Of a stretch of DNA of 64,000 nucleotides, positions 1 through 12,164 are shown one piece after another. The notes under the pieces were generated by a model that had not been told where the DNA came from, made no database searches, and worked only from the letters and a program-made list of their open reading frames with translations. The translations under genes were made by a program, and so were the position numbers. The stretch lies in the NCBI GenBank assembly GCA_964019695.1, contig OZ026516.1, forward strand, positions 101,680,368 to 101,744,367. The letters run 5' to 3'. Within the stretch, counting starts at the first letter, position 1, and the number at the start of each line of letters is the position of its first letter. The DNA comes from Loripinus fragilis. Taxonomy: Eukaryota > Mollusca > Bivalvia > Lucinida > Lucinidae.

Positions 1-19
1 AAATTTGAAGGTCTCTATA

Positions 20-1050
20 TACAGTCGAATCTCTTAAATTCAACTACTCGGGACTGAAGGTTTTATTTCAAATTATCAGTAGTTCAAATTATAGGGAGGT
101 AGACATAAATATATATAACGCCAGTTTTGGGCACGTAAATGAAACGTCTCAAGGAGGCGTTTCTTTTATGCACCCAAAACCTATTTTATTATAGACAGTT
201 ATATCAAAAATAGATCATAAATAGGCCCTATTCTCTGAATCCAGTGTGTCCCAAATCTATTTCAAATAAGCGAGTATTTAAAAAAATCGAAGTTCAAAAT
301 TTTCAAGGTTTTACTTAGACTTATAAATTCTGATGAGATATGATTTTCCATTCATATATGAGTGCAGATCTGAGAAAAGGGTCCTTTAGGACATAACAGA
401 CATTTGCAAAACACATAAAATGAGGAAATTTCACATGCCTTTATATTTCTAAAGCTTGATGTCATTAGAGTAGCAAATGTTTCTGATTATGTTTAAGTTT
501 TGTATGCTGCATGTTGCCGTGGTCACTTTAATTGCCTATAAAACAACTTAGAAAGCATAAATTCATACATTTTCATTTGCATTTACTTCATAACATAGAG
601 AAAGCTTGTGAATACATTATATTTGTTAGATGTTTATACGAGTCAAAAATAACCAACAAGCAACTGGAGACCAGCACTCTGACGTCATATCAGGTTTAAC
701 ATTCTTCTTGATGTCACATTCCAATCCGGACTACATATGTTGCTTCAAACCTCCATATATTTGTCAATATCCAAGATAACTCCTTCAAATTTTCAGGAAA
801 TGCTCTTAAAAGATAGTACATTAAAGCGGCAACATTAGCTAGATTTTTTATGAACACAACCATAAGGTACCTTTTGTCATATCCTGTCTCATATATATTA
901 TTTATTCATATTGAACTAAACTTAAATACTTTATCTAGATGTTCGAATCAGCATAAATTAAAATTGTGGACTGGAATGTTAGCATAAGATAAGATGTTGG
1001 TCTGGATTCATAGGGGCAATATCAACATCTACGACTGATGCAGTCTAGGT
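20..1050. mobile_element. Decayed pogo/Tigger-like element, left end
   Basis: The left edge 'TACAGTCGAATCTCTTAAAT' matches the terminus style of the clearer element at 7090-8109, including the following 'atcagtagttcaa' stretch. A right end is not certain. A 'ggttttactgta' near 1048 would give a similar length of about 1 kb. A short inverted repeat around 'gttttgggcac / gcacccaaaac' lies at 126-180. The rest of 190-1640 shows no coding sequence. Confidence 0.4.
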
Positions 1051-1639
1051 TTTACTGTATGGAAAAGTTCAAGAAAGTGGTCGAGTCTTAAAATGTGTAA
1101 CAGGAAGTCCTCATTTTGAGTATGTCATATTGTCATAAAATTTATTGGATTGAAATATCAAGTCACAGTCACCTGTCAACCTAGCCGATCATAAACAATG
1201 CCTCAATATGAACTGATAATCTTAAACATTTCTATAATTTGACTTGTCCATTGAGTTTCCTTCATGTCCGTGAAATTTGAAGGCGGGAGATAAATTTTGA
1301 TGCATAGGGCTTGGGTGGTCTACTTATTAAGTTGCTTTATCTAAATAATTGAGTTCGAACACTTGTATAAAAGATCCTCATTTTCCAATTTGACTCCCGT
1401 TTCACCTATTAATTCATATTTTGTAACTTTGTGATTGCTCATAAATTATAATATTTATGCCCAAGCCCACAGATTAAAATTGACTAGTCCTGTATACATT
1501 TTTTTCTTGTATAAATTAGGCTTAATTTAGCTTCTGTGCATTTGAATGAAGTTGACAAAATTGAATTGCATTTGACTTTCATAAAATCTGGCATACATCT
1601 GATAGCATGTTGCTATCCACTAAGCAGAAAATTCAGTTA

Positions 1640-1860
1640 TAATGCGATTAACTCTTTGCATGTTGGGTAATTTTTCAAAATATTTTGTCTTCCTGCTGAT
1701 TTTTTTTCAAAATTAATGTTTTCAAAAAATTATTTCAAGAATACCATCAGAGTGTCAAACAGTTTGAATCCAGATCTGGCCCGACATTTGTCAGGCCTGA
1801 TCTGGGTCCAAACAGTTTGCAAAGTTTATCAGCAGAAGACAGCAACAGGAGAAGAGTTAA
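1640..1860. repeat. GATC-core hairpin MITE, 'ttggatccagatcaggcc' family, copy 1
   Basis: Begins 'ctctttgcatgttgggtaat' and runs through 'tcagagtgtcaaacagtttg' to an imperfect hairpin around 'cagatctggcccgaca / tgtcaggcctgatctgg', ending with 'aaggttatcagcagacgac'-like sequence. The short ORF inside is a by-product of the repeat. Confidence 0.75.
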
Positions 1861-1984
1861 TTCTATGCACTGTGTCCCTATTGACATTCATCTTTAGCTG
1901 TATAAAAATGGTTATTTTAAGGGATATAATTATAATTCCTTTTCCAAATCATAGGTTTATATAAACACAATTTTTGAGCATAAA

Positions 1985-2135
1985 ATTGTTAGCATTTTCA
2001 TACCTATCAATTTTAACATATGTTTTGGGTGTTCAAAAGAATTGTCTCATTTAGACAGTTCTTTTGAGTACCCACAACATATGTTTTGGTTGAGAAATAA
2101 GAAAATTAATTTTTCGTTACACACTCTCTAAACTA
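1985..2135. repeat. 'acatatgtttt' palindromic MITE, copy 1
   Basis: Arms 'ttttaacatatgttttgggt' and 'acccacaacatatgttttgg' flank a centre 'aaaagaattgtctcatttag / acagttcttttgagtac'. The whole unit of about 140 bp folds on itself and recurs at least eight times in the window. Confidence 0.8.
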
Positions 2136-2330
2136 AAGGCCTGGAAATGTTAGAATATGTTTCATCTAAATTTTTGAAAGGAAAAAAGATCTTTTATTGA
2201 ACTCCTCTCAATACTTTAAAATACTTTTAAAAGAGAGTATTATAGACTTAAAGGCCGGGGTCCAAATAGCTGTAAGAAAAAGCTATGCATGCAAAGCACT
2301 AAATAAGGTAAAATACAGTCACTTCTTTAC

Positions 2331-2486
2331 CTGGAAAAACTTGAGGGAATCTTCGTGTTCTCTTCTTGCCTGGTCGCTGGAACGTTTCTGGAATCTTGCC
2401 TCCCATACCTGCTGTTTCTTTGTAAGGTCTTCTTTCTTGTTCTTCATAAATGAATGTAACTGAGTCACTCTTCTTATATTGTGAGC
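2331..2486 (-). CDS. Coiled-coil gene exon 12 (last exon in window)
   Basis: A 156-nt exon, phase 0 at both ends: acceptor 'ttctttacag' at 2487-2488 side and donor 'gtaaag' just below 2331. It encodes 52 residues, strongly charged (stretches such as KNKKEDLTKKQQVWEARF), with a regular heptad look. It joins in frame to exon 11 across a 24-kb intron, the longest in the gene. A hairpin MITE starts about 50 bases upstream of its acceptor. No further exon was found between here and the window edge, but the donor shows that one must follow. Confidence 0.8.
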
Positions 2487-2538
2487 CTGTAAAGAACAAG
2501 GAATTCTTCGAGTTGGAGCCTCAAGACAAGAATGGATA

Positions 2539-2737
2539 TACAGTAAAACATGCGTAAAACTGCCACTCAAAAATAGACAAAACTAAGATCTTCTAAATTG
2601 ATGAAGGTCAAAAGTATTGCTGAATGCTCCCCTTGGAGCATTCTGCAATACTTTTCACCTGCATTAAGCGATAATTGGTCTTGAAAACCAATTTTCTGTC
2701 TTTATGAGAGTAGCCATTTTACACAGGTTTTACTGTA
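2539..2737. mobile_element. CAGTAAAAC pogo-like hairpin MITE, copy 1
   Basis: Ends 'TACAGTAAAAC' and 'GTTTTACTGTA' in inverted orientation. Inside, 'attgctgaatgctccccttg' pairs with 'gagcattctgcaatactttt'. TA at both edges fits the TA target duplication of Tc1/mariner-pogo elements. Confidence 0.8.
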
Positions 2738-3139
2738 AAAGGCAAAGTTAGCCGCATATTCTCATAAATCCCAAAGCAGACAAGGAGTCAACATCTATAC
2801 GTCAACTCCTGTAGCTAATATCTCTAATTTGATTGGACGCAACAACCTGTGAAATATTTGACCACCTGCCTCATATAGATAGCCAGTCCCCTGCCGGGAC
2901 ATGTGTGTGTTTGGGAGGGGGGGGGGGGTCCAGGAATCCTGCTTTTAAGAGGGGTCATTGACCATATTGGCATCAGAATGGTCAAGGTTCATAGGGATAT
3001 TTTAAACCATTTTGCACTTAAGTGACCAAAATTGGATTTTATGGAACCTAATGTATAGACACCCAAGTCCCTGTATAGTATTTTTTCCATATAGTTTATT
3101 GTTAAGATTACTAAAAGTTCTTTTTTCCATCTTCATACT

Positions 3140-3520
3140 GCTGAAAGAATAAACCTGTCTTCTGGATTTGTGACCAAGTAAGGCTCAAACCAGCCTGCTC
3201 AGTTACAGAGACTAGTTAGAATATTGAACTTGCATGTAGCTAGCTTGACTACTATACTTTCCAAATTGTAAATAACAATGGTGCTGATCAGACTGTACAT
3301 ATGTACAGGCTGGTCTGTGCCTTTGTTATTTGCATGCAACAAATCTTTGGTCAAGGCCGTATTACATTGTATATAGGCAAATTACAATTAACAAAGGCCC
3401 TGATCAGAATGCAGTCTGGTCTGCATCTTCGTTGTTTGCATGCAATGAAAGCAGGTTTCCTTGCGTCATTGCAAAGCCCATATTACAGTGTATATAGGGC
3501 ATGAAAGAGCAGTTTTCCAA
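3140..3520. repeat. 'aacctgtcttcgg...cgcctttgtt' MITE family, copy 1 (with duplicated core)
   Basis: Reads 'aaacctgtcttctggatttg', 'caaaccagcctgctcagtta', then a hairpin core 'gtgctgatcagactgtacat / atgtacaggctggtctgtgc'. A second core copy 'ggccctgatcagaatgcagt / ctggtctgcatcttcgttgtt' follows, so this copy has two cores. Confidence 0.65.
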
Positions 3521-4009
3521 AAATACCTGATCATCCATCCACAAACATATAACACCACATTAAAGCTTCTTTATTTTCTCTCTTTTCTTTGTTTCATCCT
3601 CCCACTCACTACCAAAATAATTTTATGGCCCAACTAACCATATTTTACCCAATCAATTCTCCAGTGGTGCGAACAAATTGCATATTCATAAAACCATTAT
3701 TTAAAAGTGCATGCACTTTTCATCTGAACTTTCGACTATCATTTGATACATTATGTTTGTGCACAGATGAAGGCTTTGCAAGCGGGCTGGAGAACTCTAG
3801 TACTTTTTCGAAAGAAATGGCTGAAATATTTTTCTACTTCAAAAGGTTATACATATACAAACAGATCAATGATTTCCGAAGATCTATCAGAGGCTTGCAA
3901 CAAACCACTCTATTCATCATCATTTCAAACAAAAGATTTACAGAAAAGCTTTATCATTCTCTTCAAGGATAGGTCCCTTTGTTTTACCAAGAGCACTGAT
4001 ACCATGACT

Positions 4010-4180
4010 GTTTGTTTGTCTTGATGCTTTACCTCTCGTCAACAATTTTTCAGTTATGTCGGGACGATTTCTAGCCTTCCTCCGTTGAACCAATACAAAG
4101 CAGCAGATCAAGTGTCTTGCCCAAAGACACAAGGCAGTGCCTCCTGTAACTCCAGCAATCTGTAGTCTAATGCTCTATTG
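4010..4180 (-). mobile_element. SINE fragment with 'cgtcaacaatttttcagtta' domain
   Basis: Shares 'tgctttacctctcgtcaaca', 'tcagttatgtcgggacga' and 'agtgtcttgcccaaagacac' with the intact SINE copies below. The tRNA-like end is degraded ('tctaatgctctattg'). Confidence 0.6.
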
Positions 4181-4559
4181 TTCTATAGTGCACTCCACAC
4201 ACTTATTCCATGAAGTTTGGTTGTTGTTGGTGGTGTTAGTTGTTGTTGTTATTTGGGGCTTAATATTAATCCTTATTGACTGCCAATGTTTTTCCATAAA
4301 AATGACATCTGTATGTTTACGTCTGTTGCAAATATTCAAATGCACTCAAGAAAACTTTTACCACAGAAGCATCTGGGTCCATATTGTTTGCAATAAAGGC
4401 TATCAATGTATGTAGGCAGATGAAAGAGCAGACAACAATTGTTGTTAAATGCGGTATAAAGTTTTAGCTTCACTTTCAACAATTTTTAATCAGTCATATC
4501 ACAAACAGTCAGAAATACCATAATTACACTGTTCCTGCAAGCTTCTCATTATAATCTCA

Positions 4560-4800
4560 ACAAACATGTGTGGCCAGATGGGGGTTTGAACTCATGACCC
4601 AAGAGTAGCAATCCATGACCTAATCATTATCCAACTCACTACAGATTATGCTGTGCTGACAGACCCAAATAATCATCTGAAAATATTCAATTAAAAAAAA
4701 TCAGCAGTTGAGGGAGAGAACAGACTCTATGAAAGTATGTGGCCAGACCAGAGTTTGAACTCATGACCCCCCTTTTGCAGTCCATAGAAGTCAAATAATA
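4560..4800 (-). mobile_element. Two tRNA-like SINE head fragments
   Basis: Two similar segments, near 4570-4640 and 4738-4795, contain 'gtttgaactcatgaccc'. Its complement 'gggtcatgagttcaaac' resembles an RNA polymerase III B box. The body of the element is not recognisable. Confidence 0.45.
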
Positions 4801-4842
4801 TATAGCTCATATCGCTACAGGGTTAGGAAATGCTTTATGATT

Positions 4843-4985
4843 TTATTTGTCCTTGGCTGGTCGACTTCTTTCAAAATTAACTTTTTCAAAAAATTCTTTC
4901 AGGAATGCTATCTAAGACCGGACATTCTGATCTGGGTACAAACTGTTTACAAAGGTTATCAACAGACGACAAAAGATGTCACAGA
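4843..4985. repeat. GATC-core hairpin MITE, 'ttggatccagatcaggcc' family, partial copy
   Basis: Matches 'caaaattaactttttcaaaa', 'ttctttcaggaatgctatc' and 'tgatctgggtacaaactgtt', but lacks one arm of the hairpin. Confidence 0.6.
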
Positions 4986-5364
4986 TGTCTATCAATGAGA
5001 CAAAGCAGAGGAACACAACAGATATGGCCCTCTTACCCCTTTCAATGCTAAACTTCTAAGCAACTGTTTCAAATAAATCATGCAGTCACACTGACAACGA
5101 AGCAAAAGCAAACAAATATAGTTCCTGATCAGACTGTTCCTCAGTTCAGCATGCAGCTTGATCATGGACTTTTTTGTTTGCAAAAGGCTTATCCTGTTTG
5201 AGTGGTTTGGTTCCTAAATTTATAGGTGCAATAACACATCAAAGTGCCACCTAAAGTCTTTATATCTAATCATACTAATAGCGATCTTTAGATTCCATTA
5301 ATTGCTCTTTGTCTATAAATGACCATTAGCAGTGATTCCTGGTAAATGGTGTCTCTGGTACATT

Positions 5365-5695
5365 CATTAACTCTTTGCCTACTGCATTCTACTGAAGTTT
5401 TTCAAAATCAACTTTTTCAAAGAATTCTTTCAGGAACGTTATCAGAGTGTCAAACAGATTGGATCCAGATCAGGCCCTGATGTTTTGTCGGGCCTGATCT
5501 GGATCCAGTCTGTTTGCAGTGGTTATGAGCAGACAACACTATTGGGCAAAGGGTAAACTCTGCCTGCTTGTGACTTCTGATGTCTGCTGCAAACAGTTTG
5601 GACGCAGAATCAGGTCCTACAAAATGTTCAAACAGAACTTTGGGCTTGATCTGGATCCAAACCATTTGACACTCTGATGGTATATTCCTGAATTT
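5365..5695. repeat. Two head-to-head 'ttggatccagatcaggcc' MITE copies
   Basis: 5365-5540 is a full copy with hairpin 'ttggatccagatcaggccct / ggcctgatctggatccagtc'. 5545-5695 is a second, inverted partial copy ('tggatccaaaccatttgaca' then 'ctctgatggtatattcctga'). The pair forms a larger inverted arrangement. Confidence 0.7.
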
Positions 5696-5696
5696 T

Positions 5697-5905
5697 GTTT
5701 GTTTTTGTTTGATTTGATTCTTTACGTCCCATCAACAATCTTTCAGTTAAAGAGGGAAGGGTCTTTCTGGGTTGGACCACTACTAAGCTAGGATAAATGT
5801 GTCTTGCTCAAGGACCAAAACACAGTGATGCTGGTGAGGCTCAAACCTGCGGCCCCTGGGTCTCGAGGGTAGCACTCTACCACTGAGCCACTGCACTCCC
5901 ATCAG
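5697..5905 (-). mobile_element. tRNA-derived SINE
   Basis: On the minus strand the head reads 'agtggctcagtggtagagtg' (A-box-like) followed by 'gcaggtttgagcctc' (B-box-like). The body 'tcttgctcaaggaccaaaac' and 'ttctttacgtcccatcaaca' follows, with a T/G-rich tail on the plus side. Same family as 8822-9006. Confidence 0.75.
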
Positions 5906-6214
5906 TCTGTGTAAATTGAAACTTCCTGCGCTCCACAGCTGACAAAACTAGATCAATCACCCACATCACAAAAACAGAAATTGTTCTCGTTCTCGATGCG
6001 GCTCATGTATTTGCACAATATTTTGACTTGTTGCTCTGTTGGGGTGATTGTTTGAAGTATCAAAATCTAAGTAAATATTGAAAATCTGGTCTAGGATCTT
6101 TAACTTGTTCAAATCTCCTTTGATTGCCATTAACAACTGATATATGTTTTATAATTACATCTTAAAATGACTTTTATGAGTTGTGACATATTATATGTAT
6201 AGTGAATGTTAACC

Positions 6215-6430
6215 ACGATCTTTGCCTACAAGTTTCGTCTGCTGATAACTTTTGTAAACAGTTTTGGACCCAGATCAGGCCCGACAAAATGTCGGGCCTG
6301 ATCTGGATCAAAACTGTTTGACACTTCGATGGTATACCTGAAAGAATTTTTCGAAAAAGTTGATTTTGAAAAAAAAATTGGCAGACAACAAAAAAGCATG
6401 AAAAATTACCCAGTAAGCAAAGAGCTAATA
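6215..6430. repeat. 'ttggatccagatcaggcc' MITE, inverted copy
   Basis: Hairpin 'gacccagatcaggcccgaca / tgtcgggcctgatctggatc', then 'tttgacacttcgatggtata', ending with 'aattacccagtaagcaaaga', the reverse of copy 1. Confidence 0.75.
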
Positions 6431-7089
6431 TTGACTGTCAGAGATCTATACTTAAGGAAATGTAATGAATAACTATGACTTGGTTTTTCACTTCCTTTAA
6501 AAAATACTAGGGCACCAAAACAATCAGCATACCATATTGACGGAAAGAAACCTGTCAGATTTTCTATTCAACTTTTTACAAAAGAAAGAAATGCGGTTTC
6601 ATTATAGGGTTCTGCAGGAAGGTTTTGGTCAACAACTAGTATTGGCTGATATATTTAGAAAAAAAAAATGGGTGGAACCCCTGTGGTAAACTTTAACATT
6701 TGGTCATGACAACCTTAACTCCCACCCAAACCAATATTTGAAGAAACCACAATATGCCAAACCACAAAAAGCAATTTTCATAAATGATATGCTACTGTGT
6801 GTGAAACACTGTGCCACCATACATATGCTTGTCCATAAGGATGGTACTCTTTTTTTGTAACAAGGGCCATAACTTCAATAATGCAAAATACTTAAGTCTG
6901 AAAAGGGGCATAACTCTGTCTTTTTTATGGCAACCAACCAAATCAGAAGTAAGATTTCAAAAAATACCATTTTTAGTCGTATAATATTAAGTGTCCCAAA
7001 AATGTCCCAAATAATCAGGGTAGACAAGAGAATGTGGCAACTAAGTAATCCTATCTTCAAATCTTCTACAAGTAACCCCTAATTGTGAA
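6431..7089. other. Intronic sequence, no recognised feature
   Basis: AT-rich sequence with poly-A runs. Short ORFs here have no coding signature. Confidence 0.5.
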
Positions 7090-8109
7090 TACAGTCTACT
7101 CTCGATACCTCGAATTTCAAGGGACTGGGCAAAATATGTCGAGTTATCAGTAGTTCGAGGTAACCAAATCATGACGTATACCCACCATTTTGGGGCAAAA
7201 TAATCCCGTTCAACTCGTCCATTTATAGATTGTTATACGGAGCTATTTCATTAATAAACTACGGGAAGAATTGACCCAAGAATAAATTGACATTTGAAAT
7301 TGAAACATTAAAAAAGAAAGTATAGAATCGTTTCTCAGGTACCGCTACAGTCCTAACATTATGACTATTTTTTCACTTTCTAAGACAAAATAAAATAAAC
7401 ATTGCTTTTTCAGTCGGCAACTGGTCCTGCGCTCGCAGGTTTTACCCTTCCGTAAGTCGTCATGTTTTAAGCCCCAACAGTGTACATGCACATTTTAATT
7501 TTCTTCGGCTTGATGTGCATATGTTTTTTCATGACATGACCAATGTCCGAAAATAGCCTTAAACGCACAAGTCAGTTTTCAAAATAAATAAAAATGGCCC
7601 AAGAAACGATTAAATTATACTTTGGCCTTATTTAAAACGAGCGGTCATCGGACAGAGATTGCTCAAATATGACACATTAGTTCATGTAGCCGCTTTGAAG
7701 TTGTACCACAATAGATCAATAGAATTCGGCGACCACGGTCAATTATGTAATTATACATGTACAACTCATTTACAACTGCATGTGTCACACACGTGGACCA
7801 AGTGATCAGTTGGTGGTTTTAATGGGGATAATTAACGTTGAAAGCGGTGGATTAATTGGAGACACATTCACATAAAAAGGTAATTTCTTATGAAATAGAA
7901 TCGAGTTAGGCGATGTAATATACACTAAAATTGATCAGCGGGACCAGTTTTTCGTAACGAGTTATCAGTTTTATTGACTTAGCTGTAGTCGAGATAAACG
8001 TTGTGGAATTGCAATAATATATAGGGGAAAATACCGGGACCGGGCCGTTAGGTCGAGATAAGTGATAGTATTGAGTTATGCATAGTTGAGTTAACGAGAG
8101 TCGACTGTA
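7090..8109. mobile_element. Non-autonomous pogo/Tigger-like element, about 1.0 kb
   Basis: Left end 'TACAGTCTACTCTCGATACC' and right end 'aacgagagtcgactgta' are inverted copies (right-end complement 'TACAGTCGACTCTCGTT'). Both edges carry TA. 'cgagttatcagtagttcgag' inside the left end matches subterminal sequence near position 75. There is no transposase ORF, so it is a deletion derivative. Confidence 0.75.
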
Positions 8110-8319
8110 GTAGGCCATTTCAAATGATTAAAACATTGAAGATGGAAGATTTTATTTTGTGTAAATGGGTTAAGAGACCTGCTGACCTGACCTGGGACTC
8201 CCCTATTAGTGATTAGAGCAAGGAAGTTGGCATATAGACCTTGTCCCACTGAAAAATTAAATCTGGACCCAAAGCTGTTTTCCAGCAATTCCAACAGATA
8301 CTCTAAATTCACCATTTGA

Positions 8320-8396
8320 GTGAAAAACAGTGCAGATCAAGATCAGCTGGCTTTTAAAGCAAGCTGATCCTGATCTACACTATGTTTCAATAAGAG
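8320..8396. repeat. 'agatcagctggct' hairpin MITE core, copy 1
   Basis: 'aacagtgcagatcaagatca' pairs with 'tgatcctgatctacactatg' around 'gctggcttttaaagcaagct'. Confidence 0.6.
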
Positions 8397-8679
8397 CCTA
8401 GATTTAGTTTCAGCAGGACAAGAAATAAGCAGCCATAATTTTTTCTAAGTTGCAATAAAACAACCATTAACAGCTCAAGAAAGAAATGGCAATTAATATT
8501 TTGAATGACATAAAATTGAGGGGCTTTACAATGTAAACATAATAAAGATTGTCTCAAGTTGATTGCAACATTCTTTATTTGAATGCGATCAAACTTTAAA
8601 GGAAAATGCTTAAGCTATTTTAAAGCATTAAGCATCTACATGTATGTTCATAGGCAAATATTATGACAATATAGTATAC

Positions 8680-10785
8680 TGCTAAATATGAATGTCAGTT
8701 ATAAGACAGCTACAAAACTACAAATGAGAATATTGCTACAATAGCTACAGTTTGTCAGTTATAAGACTGTTGGTGGGAACATTGCTTTAACAGTTACAAA
8801 ACTGTGTATGTTAGTTTTTGTTTGATTTGATTCTTTACGTCCTATCAACAATCTTTCAGTTAAACAGGGACGGGTCTTCCTGGGTTGAACCTGTACTAAG
8901 CTAGGATAAATGTGTCTTGCTCAAGGACCACAACGCAGTGATGCCAGTGAGGCTAGAACCCGCGACCCCTCAGTCTCAAGCACTCTACCACTGAGCCACT
9001 GCCCTCCTGTGTATGTAAGCACGTAAGTTAAAAGACTGTGGGTGATAACATTAATTGCTACAACAGCTACAAAACTATGTATGTCAGTTGAAAGCCTGTT
9101 GATGATAAAATTGCTATAACAGCTACAAAACTATGTATGTCAGTTAAAAGCCTGCTATTGATAACATTGTTACATTAGCTACAAAACTAAAAATGTCAGT
9201 TAAAAGACTGTGGATGATAGCATTGCTACAACAGCTACAAGACTATGTATGTCAGTTAAAAACCAGATGATGATAGCATTGCTACAACAGCTACAAGACT
9301 ATGTATGTCAGTTAAAAGACTGTGGATGATAACATTGCTACAAAAGCTACAAGACTATGTATGTCTGTTAAAAGCCTGTTGATGATAACATTGCTACAAC
9401 AGCTACAAGACTATGTATGTCAGTTAAAAGACTGTGGATGATAACATTACTACAACAGCTACAAGACTATGTATGTCAGTTAAAAGACTGTGGATGATTA
9501 CATTACTACAACAGCTACAGGAGTATGTATGTCAGAAGCCTGTTGGTGATAACATTGCTACAACAGCTACAAGACTATGTATGTCAGTTAAAAGACTGTT
9601 GATGATAACATTGCTACAACAGCTACAACACTATGTACGTCAGTTAAAGACTGTGGATGATAACATTGCTACAACAGCTACAAGACTATGTATGTCAGTT
9701 AAAAGACTGTGGATGATAACATTACTACAACAGCTACAAGACTATGTATGTCAGTTAAAAGATTGTGGATGATAACATTGCTACAACAGCTACAAGATTA
9801 TGTATGTCAGTTAAAAGCCTGTTGATGATAACATTGCTACAACAGCTACAAGACTAAGCGTTTCAGTTAAAAGCCTGTTGATGATAACATTGCTACAACA
9901 GCTACAAGATTATGTATGTCATTTAAAAGCCTGTTGATGATAACATTGCTACAACAGCTACAAGATTATGTATGTCAGTTAAAAGCCTGTGGATGATAAC
10001 ATTGCTACAACAGCTACAAGACTATGTATGTCAGTTAAAAACCTGCGAATGATAACATTGCTAAAACAGCTACAAGATTATGTATGTCAGTTAAAAGCAT
10101 GTTGATGATAACATTGCTACAACAGCTACAAGACTATGTATGTCAGTTAAAAACCTGCAGATGATAACATTGCTACAACAGCTACAAGACTATGTATGTC
10201 AGTTAAAAACCTGCGGATGATAACATTGCTACAACAGCTACAAGACTAAGCATTTCAGTTAAAAGCCTGTTGATGATAACATTGCTACAACAGCTACAAG
10301 ATTATGTATGTCAGTTAAAAGCCTGTTGATGATAACATTGCTACAACAGCTACAAGATTATGTATGTCAGTTAAAAGCCTGTTGATGATAACATTGCTAC
10401 AACAGTCACAAGCTATGTATATCAGTTAAAAGCCTGTGGATGATAACATTGCTACAACAGCTACAAGACTATGTATGTCAGTTAGAAGACTGCTGATGGT
10501 AACATTGCTGCAACAGATACAAGAATATGTATGTCAGTTAAAAGCCTGTTGATGATAACATTGCTACAATAGCTACAATACTATGTATGTCAGTTAAAAA
10601 CCTGCGGATGATAACATTGCTACAACAGCTACAAGACTATGTATGTCAGTTAAAAGCATGTAGATGATAACATTGCTACAACAGCTACAAGACTATGTAT
10701 GTCAGCTAAAAGCATGCAGATGATAACATTGCTACAACAGCTACAAAACTATGAATGTCAATTATAAGACTCTTATGAGAACTTG
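8680..10785. repeat. 56-bp minisatellite (type A), about 34 units
   Basis: Tandem unit containing 'gataacattgctacaacagc', 'tacaagactatgtatgtcag' and 'ttaaaagcctgttgat'. The period is 56 bp by direct count (for example 'aacagctacaagat' starts at 9841 and 9897). Units from about 9200 to 10740 are nearly uniform; those at the left edge are diverged and resemble type B. The 112-residue ORF at 9434-9772 is this repeat read through, not a gene. A SINE interrupts at 8822-9006. Confidence 0.95.
8822..9006 (-). mobile_element. SINE inserted in the minisatellite, with target duplication
   Basis: The insert 'tttgatttgattctttacgt ... ccactgagccactgccctc' is flanked by a direct repeat 'ctgtgtatgt' at 8812-8821 and 9007-9016, which is part of the minisatellite unit. 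The minus strand has A-box-like 'gcagtggctcagtggtagag' and B-box-like 'gcgggttctagcctc'. It is the closest relative in the window of 5697-5905. Confidence 0.85.
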
Positions 10786-11515
10786 CCACAATAAGACATA
10801 AGCTATGAATATCAGTTGTAAGACTATTATGAATGTCAGTTATGAGACTCTTATGAGAATATTGCTACACTAGCTACAAAACTATTATTGTCAGATATAA
10901 GTCTGTTGATGAGAGCACCGTTACATAAGCTACGAAACTATAAATGTCAGTTATAAGACTTTTTTTGATTTTGCTACAACAGCTATAAAACTATGAATGT
11001 CAGTTATAAGACTTGTTGATTTTGCTACAACAACTATAAAACTATGAATGTCAGTTATAAAACTATGGATGTCAGTTATAAGACTTGTTGATTTTGCTAC
11101 AACAGCTATAAAACCATGAATGTAAGTTATAAGACTTGTTGATTTAGCTACAACAGCTATTAAACTATGAATGTATGTTATTAGACTATTGTTGATTTTG
11201 CTACAACAGCTATAAAACTTTGAATGTCAGTTATAAGGTGTGTTAATTTTGCTACAACAGTTATAAATTTATGAATGTCAGTTATAAGACTATTGTTGTT
11301 TTGCTACAACAGCTATATAACTATGAATGTCAGTTATAAGACTTGTTGATTTTGCTACAACAGTTATAAACTATGAATGTCAGTTATAAGACTTGTTGAT
11401 TTTGCTACAACAGCTATAAAACTATGAATGTCAATTATAAGACTATTGTTTATTTTGCTTAGTAACAACAATTGCTACATAACTATGAATGTTAGTTATA
11501 AGATTATTAATGAGA
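10740..11515. repeat. 51-bp minisatellite (type B), about 14 units
   Basis: The unit carries 'actatgaatgtcagttataa', 'gacttgttgattttgctaca' and 'acagctataaa', 51 bp by count. It follows type A directly and is clearly derived from the same ancestor, with a short deletion and 'gttataag' replacing 'gttaaaag'. Confidence 0.9.
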
Positions 11516-11709
11516 GCAAGAAAGTCTTAAGTATATTCTATAGCTACATTCTATACACAAAATACATAATCTTCATTTTCAATCATTTAACACATTTATT
11601 TGAAAAATGAAAATATTTTCAGTTAGTGACATATTCAGGTCACATGATAATTGATTGTTTTCTGAAGTGCACACAGTTCATAGGTCTTGATAAACAAACA
11701 AAAAATGAA

Positions 11710-11870
11710 AGTAAAAAAGTTAATATTTTCTTATTTATCAGTTTTAACATATATTTTGGGTACTCAAAAGAACCCTCTTATCAAGAAGGTTCTTTTGAGT
11801 ACCCAAAACATATGTTTTGGTTGAGAAACAAAAAAATTAATTATGAATTACACACCCTTATCTTAAGGCC
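11710..11870. repeat. 'acatatgtttt' palindromic MITE, copy 2
   Basis: Long near-perfect hairpin: 'gggtactcaaaagaaccctc / aaggttcttttgagtaccca' inside 'aacatatattt / aaacatatgtttt' arms. Confidence 0.85.
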
Positions 11871-12164
11871 TTCTGAACACATAAATCTTTTGTTCAACAT
11901 CTTTGAATAAACAAGTTAGTCTTTTCAGTTTTTAACAAGGTATCATATGTTGAACAGACTAAAAAACCTAAATAGCATGAGTTAACAGATTTTCCTTTCA
12001 TAATATTAGGTCAAACAAAACCATGCCCTTCACCATTTGAAGATCTGATGTGTGCATTATATGTGAACCTTATGCCTTATTCCAAATTTCAAAGGCATCA
12101 GAAGCATTTTACCAAATAAGGGCAGTAATCTTAGATCTAAGCAGTTGTCCTGCTGAACCCAGAT

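Noticed and set aside
2197..2463. 88-residue plus-strand ORF
   Set aside because: Antisense shadow of exon 12 extended into flanking intron.
3589..3972. 127-residue plus-strand ORF
   Set aside because: AT-rich with a composition expected by chance, no splice context, and it overlaps another ORF in a different frame.
9434..9772. 112-residue repetitive ORF
   Set aside because: It is the 56-bp minisatellite read through. The period is not a multiple of three, so the frame shifts at each unit, and no splice or start context exists.
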